From assembly GCA_023151115.1 (NCBI GenBank), contig JAKLJP010000022.1:92680-156679 (forward strand): DNA of 64,000 nt, in the 5' to 3' direction. Below are positions 44,803 through 52,450 of the stretch, piece by piece (the stretch's first letter is position 1; each line of letters begins with the position of its first letter). Source of the DNA: Anaerolineae bacterium (GTDB lineage: Bacteria > Chloroflexota > Anaerolineae > 4572-78 > J111). A program made the position numbers and the translations under genes. Below the pieces are notes generated by a model, which worked only from the letters and a program-made list of their open reading frames with translations, made no database searches and was not told where the DNA came from.

Positions 44803-45909
44803 TTAAACTAGTTTCGCGGCCTCGGCTTCGGCTTCGACCCAGGTTTTGCAGATTTTCTTGTGGATGACGCCGGTTTTGATGTGATCCAGCGACTCGGGCA
44901 GGGGGCCGTCCCACAGCAGGCAAATCTTCTTTTTCTCGGCAACTTCATAACGAGCCACAAAGTTCTGCATTTCGGGGTTGCCAAACTGGATGGCGGTGAC
45001 GCCGGGAGTGTCGGTCATGTGCTCGTAAAACTGGTTGCCTTTGCCGCAGAAGTGGAGCAGCCCGCCCTGGGTGGTCTGGAAGGCTTCGGCATTGTAGGGC
45101 TTGACAAATTCCGCGTACATCCGGCCCGACATCATCACCGCCGAGTCGTCCGACATACGGCCGCCGCCCTGAATATGGTAGGAGAAGGAGTAACCCACCT
45201 CCATGGGTTCGTTCATCAACTGCTTGTGCCGGCGGATCACGGCCAGATACAGGTCGGTGGAGAAGCGCAGCAGGCGATGCACCAACTCCGGTTGATCGTT
45301 GACCAGGTAGTAAACATTCACTCCGGCGATGTTGACCGCCGTGTTGAACGGCCCCTGGGCGTCGGGGCAGCCAATGCGGACGGTCTGGCTGAGCTTGGGA
45401 TAGGGGGCCAGCATCTCACGGAAGTAGGCTTCGGTTTCCCAGACCCGCGCCGCGACGCCGCTGTTCATATCGGGCAGGCCCCGCTCCAAGATAGCTTCAA
45501 TCTCGGCGACGGTCTGGACCGCTTCGGCCCAGGGCATGTTATCCTGATCCTGCCAGTAGGGGCAGCCGACCATGCTGGCCAGCAGGATCAAGCCGTAATT
45601 GGCCCGGATGGTGTAGATACGATCATCTTTGAGCAGCGCGCCCTCGTAGGCGCGGGTCAACTCCGAGACCAGCATCTTGGCCGGGTCGCGATACGTTTCG
45701 CTGTAGGGAATCCGCAGCCAGCCGGGCGGAAAGTCGTGCTGGTGGTGGCCCCAATCATCGCGCACGGTAATGATGGTCGGCCGGCGGTCCACCTGTTCAA
45801 AACGCCAGGCCGCGGCCTGACGGGCCTCGGCGGACTGCACGTGGGCCACGTCAATCAGCGCTTCCAGTTTTTCCAGATACGGTTCGGGGTTAAAATCAGA
45901 TTTGATCAT
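44803..45909 (-). CDS. URO-D-family corrinoid methyltransferase (first of two)
   Basis: 368 residues of URO-D fold. LLHFCGKGNQFYEHM holds the H-x-C-G motif that supplies zinc ligands in MtaA/MtbA-like methyltransferases. The heme-pathway residues of true HemE are not evident. It is 31 bp from a separate corrinoid protein gene and close to a second URO-D gene, the classic three-gene methyltransferase arrangement. One of the two enzymes would demethylate the donor onto the corrinoid and the other pass the methyl to an acceptor. Donor and acceptor are not known; the setting among sugar genes suggests a methylated sugar or its aglycone. Confidence 0.87.
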   Translation of the reverse strand: MIKSDFNPEPYLEKLEALIDVAHVQSAEARQAAAWRFEQVDRRPTIITVRDDWGHHQHDFPPGWLRIPYSETYRDPAKMLVSELTRAYEGALLKDDRIYTIRANYGLILLASMVGCPYWQDQDNMPWAEAVQTVAEIEAILERGLPDMNSGVAARVWETEAYFREMLAPYPKLSQTVRIGCPDAQGPFNTAVNIAGVNVYYLVNDQPELVHRLLRFSTDLYLAVIRRHKQLMNEPMEVGYSFSYHIQGGGRMSDDSAVMMSGRMYAEFVKPYNAEAFQTTQGGLLHFCGKGNQFYEHMTDTPGVTAIQFGNPEMQNFVARYEVAEKKKICLLWDGPLPESLDHIKTGVIHKKICKTWVEAEAEAAKLV

Positions 45910-45940
45910 CCTGTCTCCCCATCCTTTTACCCGGCCCGAT

Positions 45941-46609
45941 TTAAGCCGGCTGCTGCTCCTTCAATTCGGCCAGCAGTTGCTTGGCCAACCGCACGCACGA
46001 ACTGGCATCGGGGGCATAACCATCTGCGCCGACGACCTCGCAGTACTCCTGAGTCACCGGCGCGCCGCCGACCATAATTTTGACTTGATCCCGCAAGCCC
46101 GCTTCTTTGAAGGCTTCGATATTCTTTTTGAACATGGGCATGGTGGTGGTCAAAAAGGCGCTCATGCCCACAATTTGGGCCTTGTGCTCGATCACCGCTT
46201 CGATGTATTTTTCCGGCGGACAGTTGACCCCCAGATCCACCACCTTGAAGCCGGCCCCTTCCAGCATGATATTGCACAGATTCTTGCCGATATCGTGAAT
46301 ATCCCCTTTGACCGTGCCCATCACATAGGTCCCAATTTGGACATTGGCGTTGGACAGCAGCAGCGGTTTGAGGATGTCCATGGCCCCCTGCATGGCCCGC
46401 GCCGCAATCAACATTTCCGGCACAAAATACTCACCCTGTTCAAACAAACGGCCCACTTCTTCCAGGGCCGGGATGAGCGCGTCGAAGAGCAGGTTGAGCG
46501 GGTCCATGCCCAGCTCCAGTCCTTCCCGGGTCAGCGCTTTGACCGGCTCGGCATTGCCATCGAGGGTGTTTTCGTACAATCCATCCAGTATTTCTTCCTG
46601 TCGACTCAT
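45941..46609 (-). CDS. Corrinoid (B12)-binding methyltransferase protein, MtbC/MttC-like
   Basis: 222 residues. The N-terminal helical cap (residues about 1-85, ILDGLYENTLDGNAEPV and FVPEMLIAARAMQGAMDILK) is followed by the Rossmann domain with DIHDIG at 103-108 (axial His), MSAFLTTTM and MVGGAPVT. It carries the methyl group as methylcobamide between the two neighbouring URO-D methyltransferases. Its B12 domain is close to the C-terminal half of the fusion protein at 28329-30236. No reductive activator (RamA-like) is seen in the window. Confidence 0.93.
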   Translation of the reverse strand: MSRQEEILDGLYENTLDGNAEPVKALTREGLELGMDPLNLLFDALIPALEEVGRLFEQGEYFVPEMLIAARAMQGAMDILKPLLLSNANVQIGTYVMGTVKGDIHDIGKNLCNIMLEGAGFKVVDLGVNCPPEKYIEAVIEHKAQIVGMSAFLTTTMPMFKKNIEAFKEAGLRDQVKIMVGGAPVTQEYCEVVGADGYAPDASSCVRLAKQLLAELKEQQPA

Positions 46610-46627
46610 AGCAACTGTGACTCCTCT

Positions 46628-47683
46628 TTAATTAACTGGCGCTAAGGCCGGCGCTGTCCAGGTTTGAGCGGCGGACAGCATAGCATCCAAACTGGCGGCG
46701 GGCGTGTCCGGCGACACGCCACCGCCCACCGAAAGAATCATCCCCCCGCCCGGCGCGGCCTTATCCAGGCAGGCTTTGGCGGATTCTGCCACCGCCTGGG
46801 GAGTTCCCCGCACGGCTATTTCCAGGGGGGGCACATTGCCCATCAAGGCCACGCGATGGCCCATTTGGGCTTTGACGGTGGCGATGTCGGCTTTGTGGGA
46901 AAAATTAAAAACATCAAAGTTGGCTTCGGCCAGGGCGGGGTAGAGATGGGCGCAGGGGGTATCGTTGTGATAGATGCGGATGAGGCCCTCAAATTCATCA
47001 AAAATGCGGCGCAGGTGTAGTTCCACAAACTCATGGTAGTGGTTAACGGAGATCATGCCTACAATATCGTCCAGCAGCATAATCCCTTCCGGCTGGCGGA
47101 TTTGCTTGAGTTGGGCGTGCAGCCAGCGAATAATGGTGGTGGTCAGGGTGTCCAAAAAGCGGCTGATTTCTTTGGGATGGGTAATCAGCCCGGTCATCAA
47201 ATCGGAGATGCCCATGATCCAGCCGGCTGTGACCATGGGGCCGCGGGCCGCGACCATGTTGATGCCCAACCCTTCTGCTTGCAGCCGTTCTTCGGCGTGT
47301 TTGTACAGCCTCAGCACCAGGGGCATAAAGCCATCTTCATAAGGGTCGGCGGCAGGCGCATCGGCCCAGAGGGCGATATCGGTGGTGACCGGCTCGATGG
47401 AGGGGGGACGATCCTCATGAAAGTGAATCCGCGCCCCAAAGGCCGACGGTTCGGCGGCCATGCCGTACTCCACCCAGAAGCCCGGTATCCAAACCGCTTC
47501 GGGAAAGCGGTCCAGCAAATCCTTGTGGATTTTTAGCCACAGGTCCGGCAGCAAAAAGAAATCCAACGTATGGACCCCGGCATATCCGGGCAGCCAGGGA
47601 CTATCCACAATAAAAGCGACCGGAACCCGATCCGGTTCTTCCAGACGGGCGGCTTGTTTAAAGCGCTGCCAGGGTGTGGTCAT
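46628..47683 (-). CDS. URO-D-family corrinoid methyltransferase (second of two)
   Basis: 351 residues with a URO-D barrel: WQRFKQAARLEEPDRVPVAF at the N-terminus, and IRIYHNDTPCAHLYPAL where related methyltransferases have the zinc-binding His/Cys. It differs clearly from the other URO-D gene here, so the two are not a simple duplication. It starts 80 bp after the oppF stop and ends 18 bp before the corrinoid gene, so it belongs to the same transcription unit as the importer. The methyl donor is unknown. Confidence 0.85.
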   Translation of the reverse strand: MTTPWQRFKQAARLEEPDRVPVAFIVDSPWLPGYAGVHTLDFFLLPDLWLKIHKDLLDRFPEAVWIPGFWVEYGMAAEPSAFGARIHFHEDRPPSIEPVTTDIALWADAPAADPYEDGFMPLVLRLYKHAEERLQAEGLGINMVAARGPMVTAGWIMGISDLMTGLITHPKEISRFLDTLTTTIIRWLHAQLKQIRQPEGIMLLDDIVGMISVNHYHEFVELHLRRIFDEFEGLIRIYHNDTPCAHLYPALAEANFDVFNFSHKADIATVKAQMGHRVALMGNVPPLEIAVRGTPQAVAESAKACLDKAAPGGGMILSVGGGVSPDTPAASLDAMLSAAQTWTAPALAPVN

Positions 47684-47751
47684 GCTCTCGTTCCCCCTTG
47701 TTTTAAAGTGACCCTCATCATATTAACAATCCATTCAACATAGTTGGAAAA

Positions 47752-47769
47752 GGAAATTTGGATCTACTG
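47752..47769. repeat. Truncated end of the 91-bp MITE
   Basis: GGAAATTTGGATCTACTG matches the terminal repeat of the elements at 6550 and 9870; the rest of the element is missing. Its CTA (47764-47766) is the TAG stop codon of oppF on the minus strand. Confidence 0.75.
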
Positions 47770-48810
47770 AGACTCATCGGAACCATCCACCCCCAGACCG
47801 ACTAGTTGCAGCTCGCGGGCGCGGTGACAACTGACGAAATGCTGCGGCGTAATTTCCTCCAGGGGCGGCGGGTCGGTGCGGCACTGGTCTATCACATGAG
47901 GACAACGTGGGTGGAAGTAGCAGCCGGACGGCGGGTTGGCCGGGCTGGGAACCTCTCCTTTGAGCGGCATCATCTGGGAGCGGATGCGCGGGTCGGCCAC
48001 CGGCACCGCCGACAGCAGGGCCGCCGTGTAAGGATGGCGGGGGGCGTTAAAGATTTCCTCGGTCGGGGCCATCTCGACAATTTTGCCAACATACATCACC
48101 GCCACCCGGTCGCTGATGTGCTTGACCACGCTCAAATCGTGGGCCACAAACAGATAGGTCAAGTGGAGCTGCTGCTGCAACTCCAGCAGCAGGTTCAACA
48201 CTTGGGCCTGCACCGACACGTCCAGCGCCGACACCGGCTCGTCGGCCACCACCAGGCGCGGGTGCAGGGCCAGGGCGCGGGCGATGACAATCCGCTGGCG
48301 CTGGCCGCCGCTAAAGGCGTGAGGATAGCGGCGCATGTATTCGGGCCGCAGCCCGACCAGGCGCAGGATTTCGGCCACCCGCTCGGTGCGCTCGCGGCGA
48401 TTGGTAATGCCGTTGACCAGCAGCGGCTCGCCAACAATGTCGAGCAGGGTCATGCGCGGGTTGAGCGAGGCAAAGGGGTCCTGAAAAATCATCTGCATCT
48501 CACGCCGCAGCGGGCGCATCTCGGCGCGGGACAGAGCGGCGATGTCTACCTGGCGGCGGTCCTGAGTTTGGAAATGTATCTGACCGGCAGTCGGGTCAAT
48601 GGCCCGCAGGATGCAGCGGGCAGTGGTGGTTTTGCCGCAGCCGCTTTCGCCGACCAGCCCCAGCGTTTCGCCCTCGTTGACGTAAAAGCTGACATCATCT
48701 ACCGCGCGAACATAGCCGACGGTTTTTTTCAGAAAGCCCTTCCTGATGGGAAAATATTTTTTGAGGTTGTTGACTTCCAGAAGTTTCTGGCCGTTTGACG
48801 TTGTGTTCAC
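47764..48810 (-). CDS. oppF: Oligopeptide/oligosaccharide ABC importer ATPase, OppF-type
   Basis: 348 residues with Walker [10 protein letters not shown], signature FSGGQRQR and Walker [13 protein letters not shown]. The C-terminal [14 protein letters not shown] cluster is the Opp/Dpp-specific motif. It energises uptake together with OppD at the membrane. Its stop codon lies inside a MITE end, so the last few residues (DESQ) come from the repeat. About 220 bp of inverted-repeat DNA separate it from oppD. The neighbours suggest oligosaccharides rather than peptides as cargo; Opp-type systems for sugars are known, but this is inference. Confidence 0.92.
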   Translation of the reverse strand: MNTTSNGQKLLEVNNLKKYFPIRKGFLKKTVGYVRAVDDVSFYVNEGETLGLVGESGCGKTTTARCILRAIDPTAGQIHFQTQDRRQVDIAALSRAEMRPLRREMQMIFQDPFASLNPRMTLLDIVGEPLLVNGITNRRERTERVAEILRLVGLRPEYMRRYPHAFSGGQRQRIVIARALALHPRLVVADEPVSALDVSVQAQVLNLLLELQQQLHLTYLFVAHDLSVVKHISDRVAVMYVGKIVEMAPTEEIFNAPRHPYTAALLSAVPVADPRIRSQMMPLKGEVPSPANPPSGCYFHPRCPHVIDQCRTDPPPLEEITPQHFVSCHRARELQLVGLGVDGSDESQ

Positions 48811-48842
48811 TAAGATTACCTCAGTTCGGGCTGATTGGGCCG

Positions 48843-49021
48843 GAATTAGGGGATTAGGAGATTTTATGAGTTACACCGTTCAGAAATTTTTACCACAGAT
48901 TACACAGATTTCACAAAGTACTTTTCATCCTTTTGTGTAATCCGTGAAATCTGTGGTTAATTTTTAGACAAAACGCTTCAACTGCGTAATACCTATTCTA
49001 ATCTCCCAATCCCCTAATCTC
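48843..49021. repeat. Nested inverted repeats between oppD and oppF
   Basis: The outer arms are AATTAGGGGATTAGGAGAT (from 48844) and ATCTCCCAATCCCCTAATCTC-type sequence (49001-49021). The inner arms are ACCACAGATTACACAGATTT (48892-48911) against the AATCCGTGAAATCTGTGGT region ending at 48958. The inner unit resembles the CACAGAG family. Confidence 0.8.
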
Positions 49022-49031
49022 GGCGAAATCT

Positions 49032-50069
49032 TTATATCTTTTCGACCACCGTGTGATACAAAAAGCAACTGACGGATTGCCGTTCATTGACCGGCTGTAC
49101 TTCGGGTGTGCGCTGGTCGCACATGTCGGGCATAAAGTCGGGGCAGCGCGGGTAGAAAGGGCAACCCAGCGGGCGGTTGAACGGGTGCGGAATCGAGCCT
49201 TCGATGGTGGGCAGTGGGGTGCGCGATGTAGCCCGAATGCTGGGAATGGATTTGAGCAGCGCCTTGGTGTAGGGATGTTTGGGGGCGTGAAAAATATCGT
49301 CCACCGGCCCGGTTTCCATCACCCGGCCCAGGTACATGACCACTACGTAATCGGCAATCTGGGCAATCACGCCCAAATCGTGGGTAATGAAAATGATGGC
49401 CATGTTGTGCTGCTGCTGCAAGGCCCGCAGCAGGTTGAGCACCTGGGCCTGGGTAGTCACATCAATGGCCGTCGTCGGCTCGTCGGCGATGAGCAGGCGG
49501 GGATTACACGACAGAGCCATGGCAATCATGGCCCGCTGGCGCAGCCCGCCGCTGAGTTCCCAGGAATAGGCGTTGAGGCGCTGCTCCGGGCTGGGCACGC
49601 CCACCTCGCGCAGCCGATCGACGGCCATACGCTCGGCTTCTTTTTTGCCGACCGGCTGGTGCAGCAGAATCGTCTCGACAATCTGGTTGCCGATGGTGTG
49701 GACCGGGCTGAAGGAGGCCATCGGCTCCTGCGGGATCAGGGCAATCTCGCCCCCGCGAATCGAGCGCATTTGCTGGCCGTGCGCGTCCAACTCGACCAGA
49801 TTGATGGCCTCGGCGCTGCCGCTGCCGTTTCCGCCGGATTGCCGGCGCAGCAAAATTTCCCCGCCGACAATCCGGCCTGGCTTTTCGATAATCCGTAAAA
49901 TAGATTTAATGGCCACGCTCTTGCCGCAGCCGCTCTCGCCGACAATGCCGACCACCTGGCCGGGGTGGACATCAAAGCTGATGCCATCCACCGCCTTGAC
50001 CACGCCTTCGTCAAGGATAAAGTGGGTTTGCAGGTTGCGCACGGAAAGGTAGGGTTGTTGAGATTCCAT
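49032..50069 (-). CDS. oppD: Oligopeptide/oligosaccharide ABC importer ATPase, OppD-type
   Basis: I place the start at 50069 (MESQQPYLSVRNLQTHF); an in-frame ATG 24 bp upstream is possible and neither has a clear Shine-Dalgarno. Walker A is GESGCGKSV, the signature LSGGLRQR and Walker B LLIADEPTTAID. The C-terminal CPFYPRCPDFMPDMC is the Opp/Dpp Cys motif. It pairs with OppF as the ATPase heterodimer of the importer. A run of four small hairpins lies upstream, between it and oppC. Confidence 0.92.
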   Translation of the reverse strand: MESQQPYLSVRNLQTHFILDEGVVKAVDGISFDVHPGQVVGIVGESGCGKSVAIKSILRIIEKPGRIVGGEILLRRQSGGNGSGSAEAINLVELDAHGQQMRSIRGGEIALIPQEPMASFSPVHTIGNQIVETILLHQPVGKKEAERMAVDRLREVGVPSPEQRLNAYSWELSGGLRQRAMIAMALSCNPRLLIADEPTTAIDVTTQAQVLNLLRALQQQHNMAIIFITHDLGVIAQIADYVVVMYLGRVMETGPVDDIFHAPKHPYTKALLKSIPSIRATSRTPLPTIEGSIPHPFNRPLGCPFYPRCPDFMPDMCDQRTPEVQPVNERQSVSCFLYHTVVEKI

Positions 50070-50088
50070 AAAATTTTCTGCTTTGCTC

Positions 50089-50229
50089 AGCATTGCCCAG
50101 AATTGAAATTCTGGGCTGGTATAGAAAGTCGGTTAGAAACCGACTCAAAAGCAACAAGGTTAACCGAATACGAACTATTTTAGTCCGTTTTAACGGACTT
50201 TTTGTATCAGCCTGAACTTCAGTTCAAGG
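50089..50229. repeat. Row of four short hairpins between oppC and oppD
   Basis: In order: CCCAGAATT/AATTCTGGG, AGTCGGTT/AACCGACT, AGTCCGTT/AACGGACT and TGAACT/AGTTCA. Each is a perfect 6-9 bp stem with a small loop. They fill the whole gap. Confidence 0.8.
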
Positions 50230-51399
50230 CTAACTATACGGGTCGGCGGCATCGCGCAGGCCGTCGCCCAGGATGTTGAGCGAGAGAACGGTGATAATCA
50301 CGGCCAGGCCGGGCAAAAGCAGCCAGGGGGCCAGGGCGATAGACTGCAAATTTTGGGCCTCTTGCAGCAGCACCCCCCAACTGATGGCCGGCGGGCGCAG
50401 CCCCAGGCCCAGAAAGCTCAAAAAGGTTTCGTTGATAATCATAGCCGGAATAGCCAAGGTGCTGACGGCGATGATGTGGCTGGTCATGGTCGGGACCAGG
50501 TGACGGAAGATAACGCGCCACTCGCTGCACCCGGACAGCCGGGCGGCCACCACAAAATCCTCTTCGCGCAGGGACAGGAAGCGCCCGCGCACTTCGCGGC
50601 CCAGGGTGGTCCAGCCGATGAGCGAGAGGATGACGGTGATGGCAAAATAGACCTGCTGCACCGTCCACTCTTTGGGCAGCGAGGCGGTCAGGGCCATCCA
50701 GATGGGAATGGGCGGCAGCGACTGCAGCAGTTCGATCAGCCGTTGGATAATCAGGTCAATAATGCCGCCGAAATAGCCGGAGATACCGCCCAACAGAATG
50801 CCCAGAAAAATGCTCATCACCACCGCCACCAGGCCAATGGACAGGGAGACCCGCGTGCCGTGCATCAGGCGCGACCATTGATCGCGGCCCAGCCGGTCGG
50901 TGCCCAACAGATGAATGTTGCCCACGCCCTCCGGGGTGGCGGCTCCCAGCAGATGGATGTCGGTGGGGATCAGGCCAAAAATCTTATAGGGATAGCCCTG
51001 GGCAAAAAAGCGCACCGGCAGCCGTTTCGACTCGTCAATCTGCCACTCCATGCGCAAGGTTTTGCTGTTGCGCGCCCCTTCGACGCCGTACACAAAGGGG
51101 CTAAAGCCGTCTTCGCTGAAGAAATAGAGCCGCTGCACCGGAATAAAGGATTGGGTGCCGCCGGTCAGTTGGGGGTCTTGCAGGCTGAAAAAATCGGGAA
51201 AGAGGCCGACAATGATGATGATCCCGACAATGCCGGCGCAAATGACGGCCAGCCGGTGTTTTTTGAAGCGCCACCAGACCAGTTTCCAGTTGGGGGCGAC
51301 GTAAAGGGCCTCGGCCTTGTCGGACGGAACGGCCAGAGCGCCGCTGCCGCCAATCGGGACGGGGGCGGGAACAGCTTGAGGATCGGTGCGGGTGGACAT
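50230..51399 (-). CDS. oppC: ABC importer permease, OppC/DppC-type
   Basis: 389 residues. After about 40 polar residues a first helix (RLAVICAGIVGIIIIVGL) is followed by a large extracytoplasmic loop, then five helices. GTDRLGRDQWSRLMHGTRVS is the start of the permease domain, and EEDFVVAARLSGCSEWRVIFRH is the EAA loop that contacts the ATPases. The N-terminal OppC domain and FLSFLGLGLRPPAISWG near the end are typical. It starts 3 bp after the oppB stop. It forms the channel with OppB. Confidence 0.93.
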   Translation of the reverse strand: MSTRTDPQAVPAPVPIGGSGALAVPSDKAEALYVAPNWKLVWWRFKKHRLAVICAGIVGIIIIVGLFPDFFSLQDPQLTGGTQSFIPVQRLYFFSEDGFSPFVYGVEGARNSKTLRMEWQIDESKRLPVRFFAQGYPYKIFGLIPTDIHLLGAATPEGVGNIHLLGTDRLGRDQWSRLMHGTRVSLSIGLVAVVMSIFLGILLGGISGYFGGIIDLIIQRLIELLQSLPPIPIWMALTASLPKEWTVQQVYFAITVILSLIGWTTLGREVRGRFLSLREEDFVVAARLSGCSEWRVIFRHLVPTMTSHIIAVSTLAIPAMIINETFLSFLGLGLRPPAISWGVLLQEAQNLQSIALAPWLLLPGLAVIITVLSLNILGDGLRDAADPYS

Positions 51400-51402
51400 G
51401 CC

Positions 51403-52392
51403 TTAGGCCTCCTCCATACGAATACGCGGGTCGAGCCAGGCCAGCAAAATATCGGACAGCAGCGTGCCGATAATGGCCAGGCAGCAGAAGATGAGAATGA
51501 TGATGCCGGCCAGGTACATATCCTGCCCAATCAAGGCCCGCAGCAGCAGCGGGCCGATGGTGGGCAGGTTCATCACCGTCGCCACGACGACGCTGCCGGA
51601 AAAGATGTAGGGCAAATACCAGCCGATGGTGCTGATCAGGGGGTTGATCGCCAGCCGGACCGGGTATTTGAGCACCAGCTTCCACTCCGGCAGTCCTTTG
51701 GCGCGGGCCATCTCCATGTAAGGCTTTTTGAGTTCATCCAGCAGATTGGCCCGGACAATGCGGGCCAGCCGGGCGGTGCCGTCCATGCCCAAAATGACCA
51801 TCGGCAGCCAGATGTGGGCCAATAGATCACCCACCCGGTCCCAACTCCAGGGCGCATCCACGTACTGCGAGGAGAACAGCCCGGTGACGCTGATGCCAAA
51901 GTAGGAAAAGGCCAGCCACATCAGCACCAGGGCAGTCATAAAGCTGGGCGTGGCTACGCCGATGTAATTAAAAATGGTAAAGAAATAATCAAAAAATGAG
52001 TACTGATGGGTGGCCGAGAAAATACCAATCGGGATGGCCACAGCCCAGGTAAAGAGAAAGGTGAACAGGCCCAGCAGCACCGTCAGCAGCAGGCGTTCGC
52101 CAATCAGTTCGGCGTTGGGCCGCTTCCAGTCGAGCGACACGCCCAGGTTGCCTTGCAGAATGTTGCCCACCCAGCGGAAATATTGAATGTGCATGGGTTG
52201 GTCCAGGCCGTACTGCTGGCGCAGCGCGTCAATTTGGGTCTGGTCCATGGAAGAGCCGGACGCGGCCAGGTCGGCCAGGTAGCTGGTCAGAAAGTCGCCG
52301 GGCGGGGCTTGGATCAGGGCAAAGGACATGACCGAAAAGATAAAGACCAGGAAAGGTAAAAGCAGCAGCCGCTTGATGATGTATTGAAGCAT
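51403..52392 (-). CDS. oppB: ABC importer permease, OppB/DppB-type
   Basis: 329 residues, six helices. The N-terminal MLQYIIKRLLLLPFLVFIFS and YGLDQPMHIQYFRWVGNILQ are hallmarks of OppB. The EAA loop is YMEMARAKGLPEWKLVLKYP. LGMDGTARLARIVRANLLDE precedes it. It pairs with OppC; the two genes are separated by 3 bp. A stem-loop (52409-52435) lies between this gene and the receptor gene upstream. Confidence 0.93.
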   Translation of the reverse strand: MLQYIIKRLLLLPFLVFIFSVMSFALIQAPPGDFLTSYLADLAASGSSMDQTQIDALRQQYGLDQPMHIQYFRWVGNILQGNLGVSLDWKRPNAELIGERLLLTVLLGLFTFLFTWAVAIPIGIFSATHQYSFFDYFFTIFNYIGVATPSFMTALVLMWLAFSYFGISVTGLFSSQYVDAPWSWDRVGDLLAHIWLPMVILGMDGTARLARIVRANLLDELKKPYMEMARAKGLPEWKLVLKYPVRLAINPLISTIGWYLPYIFSGSVVVATVMNLPTIGPLLLRALIGQDMYLAGIIILIFCCLAIIGTLLSDILLAWLDPRIRMEEA

Positions 52393-52408
52393 AGAACCAA
52401 CCTCTGGA

Positions 52409-52435
52409 TAGGGGCAGGGACAAGCCCTGCCCCTA
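52409..52435 (-). promoter_or_regulatory. Stem-loop between the receptor gene and oppB
   Basis: TAGGGGCAGGG and CCCTGCCCCTA form a perfect 11-bp stem with a 5-base loop and no T-run. In this position such stems commonly stabilise the receptor mRNA and lower downstream expression. Confidence 0.75.
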
Positions 52436-52450
52436 CGTAATCATAAACTA

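Noticed and set aside
44860..46077. 405-codon + strand reading frame
   Set aside because: It is antisense to the URO-D and corrinoid genes, both of which have clear catalytic motifs.
44803..47683. HemE (uroporphyrinogen decarboxylase) for heme synthesis
   Set aside because: The proteins have H-x-C-type methyltransferase motifs and a corrinoid partner, and no other heme gene is near.
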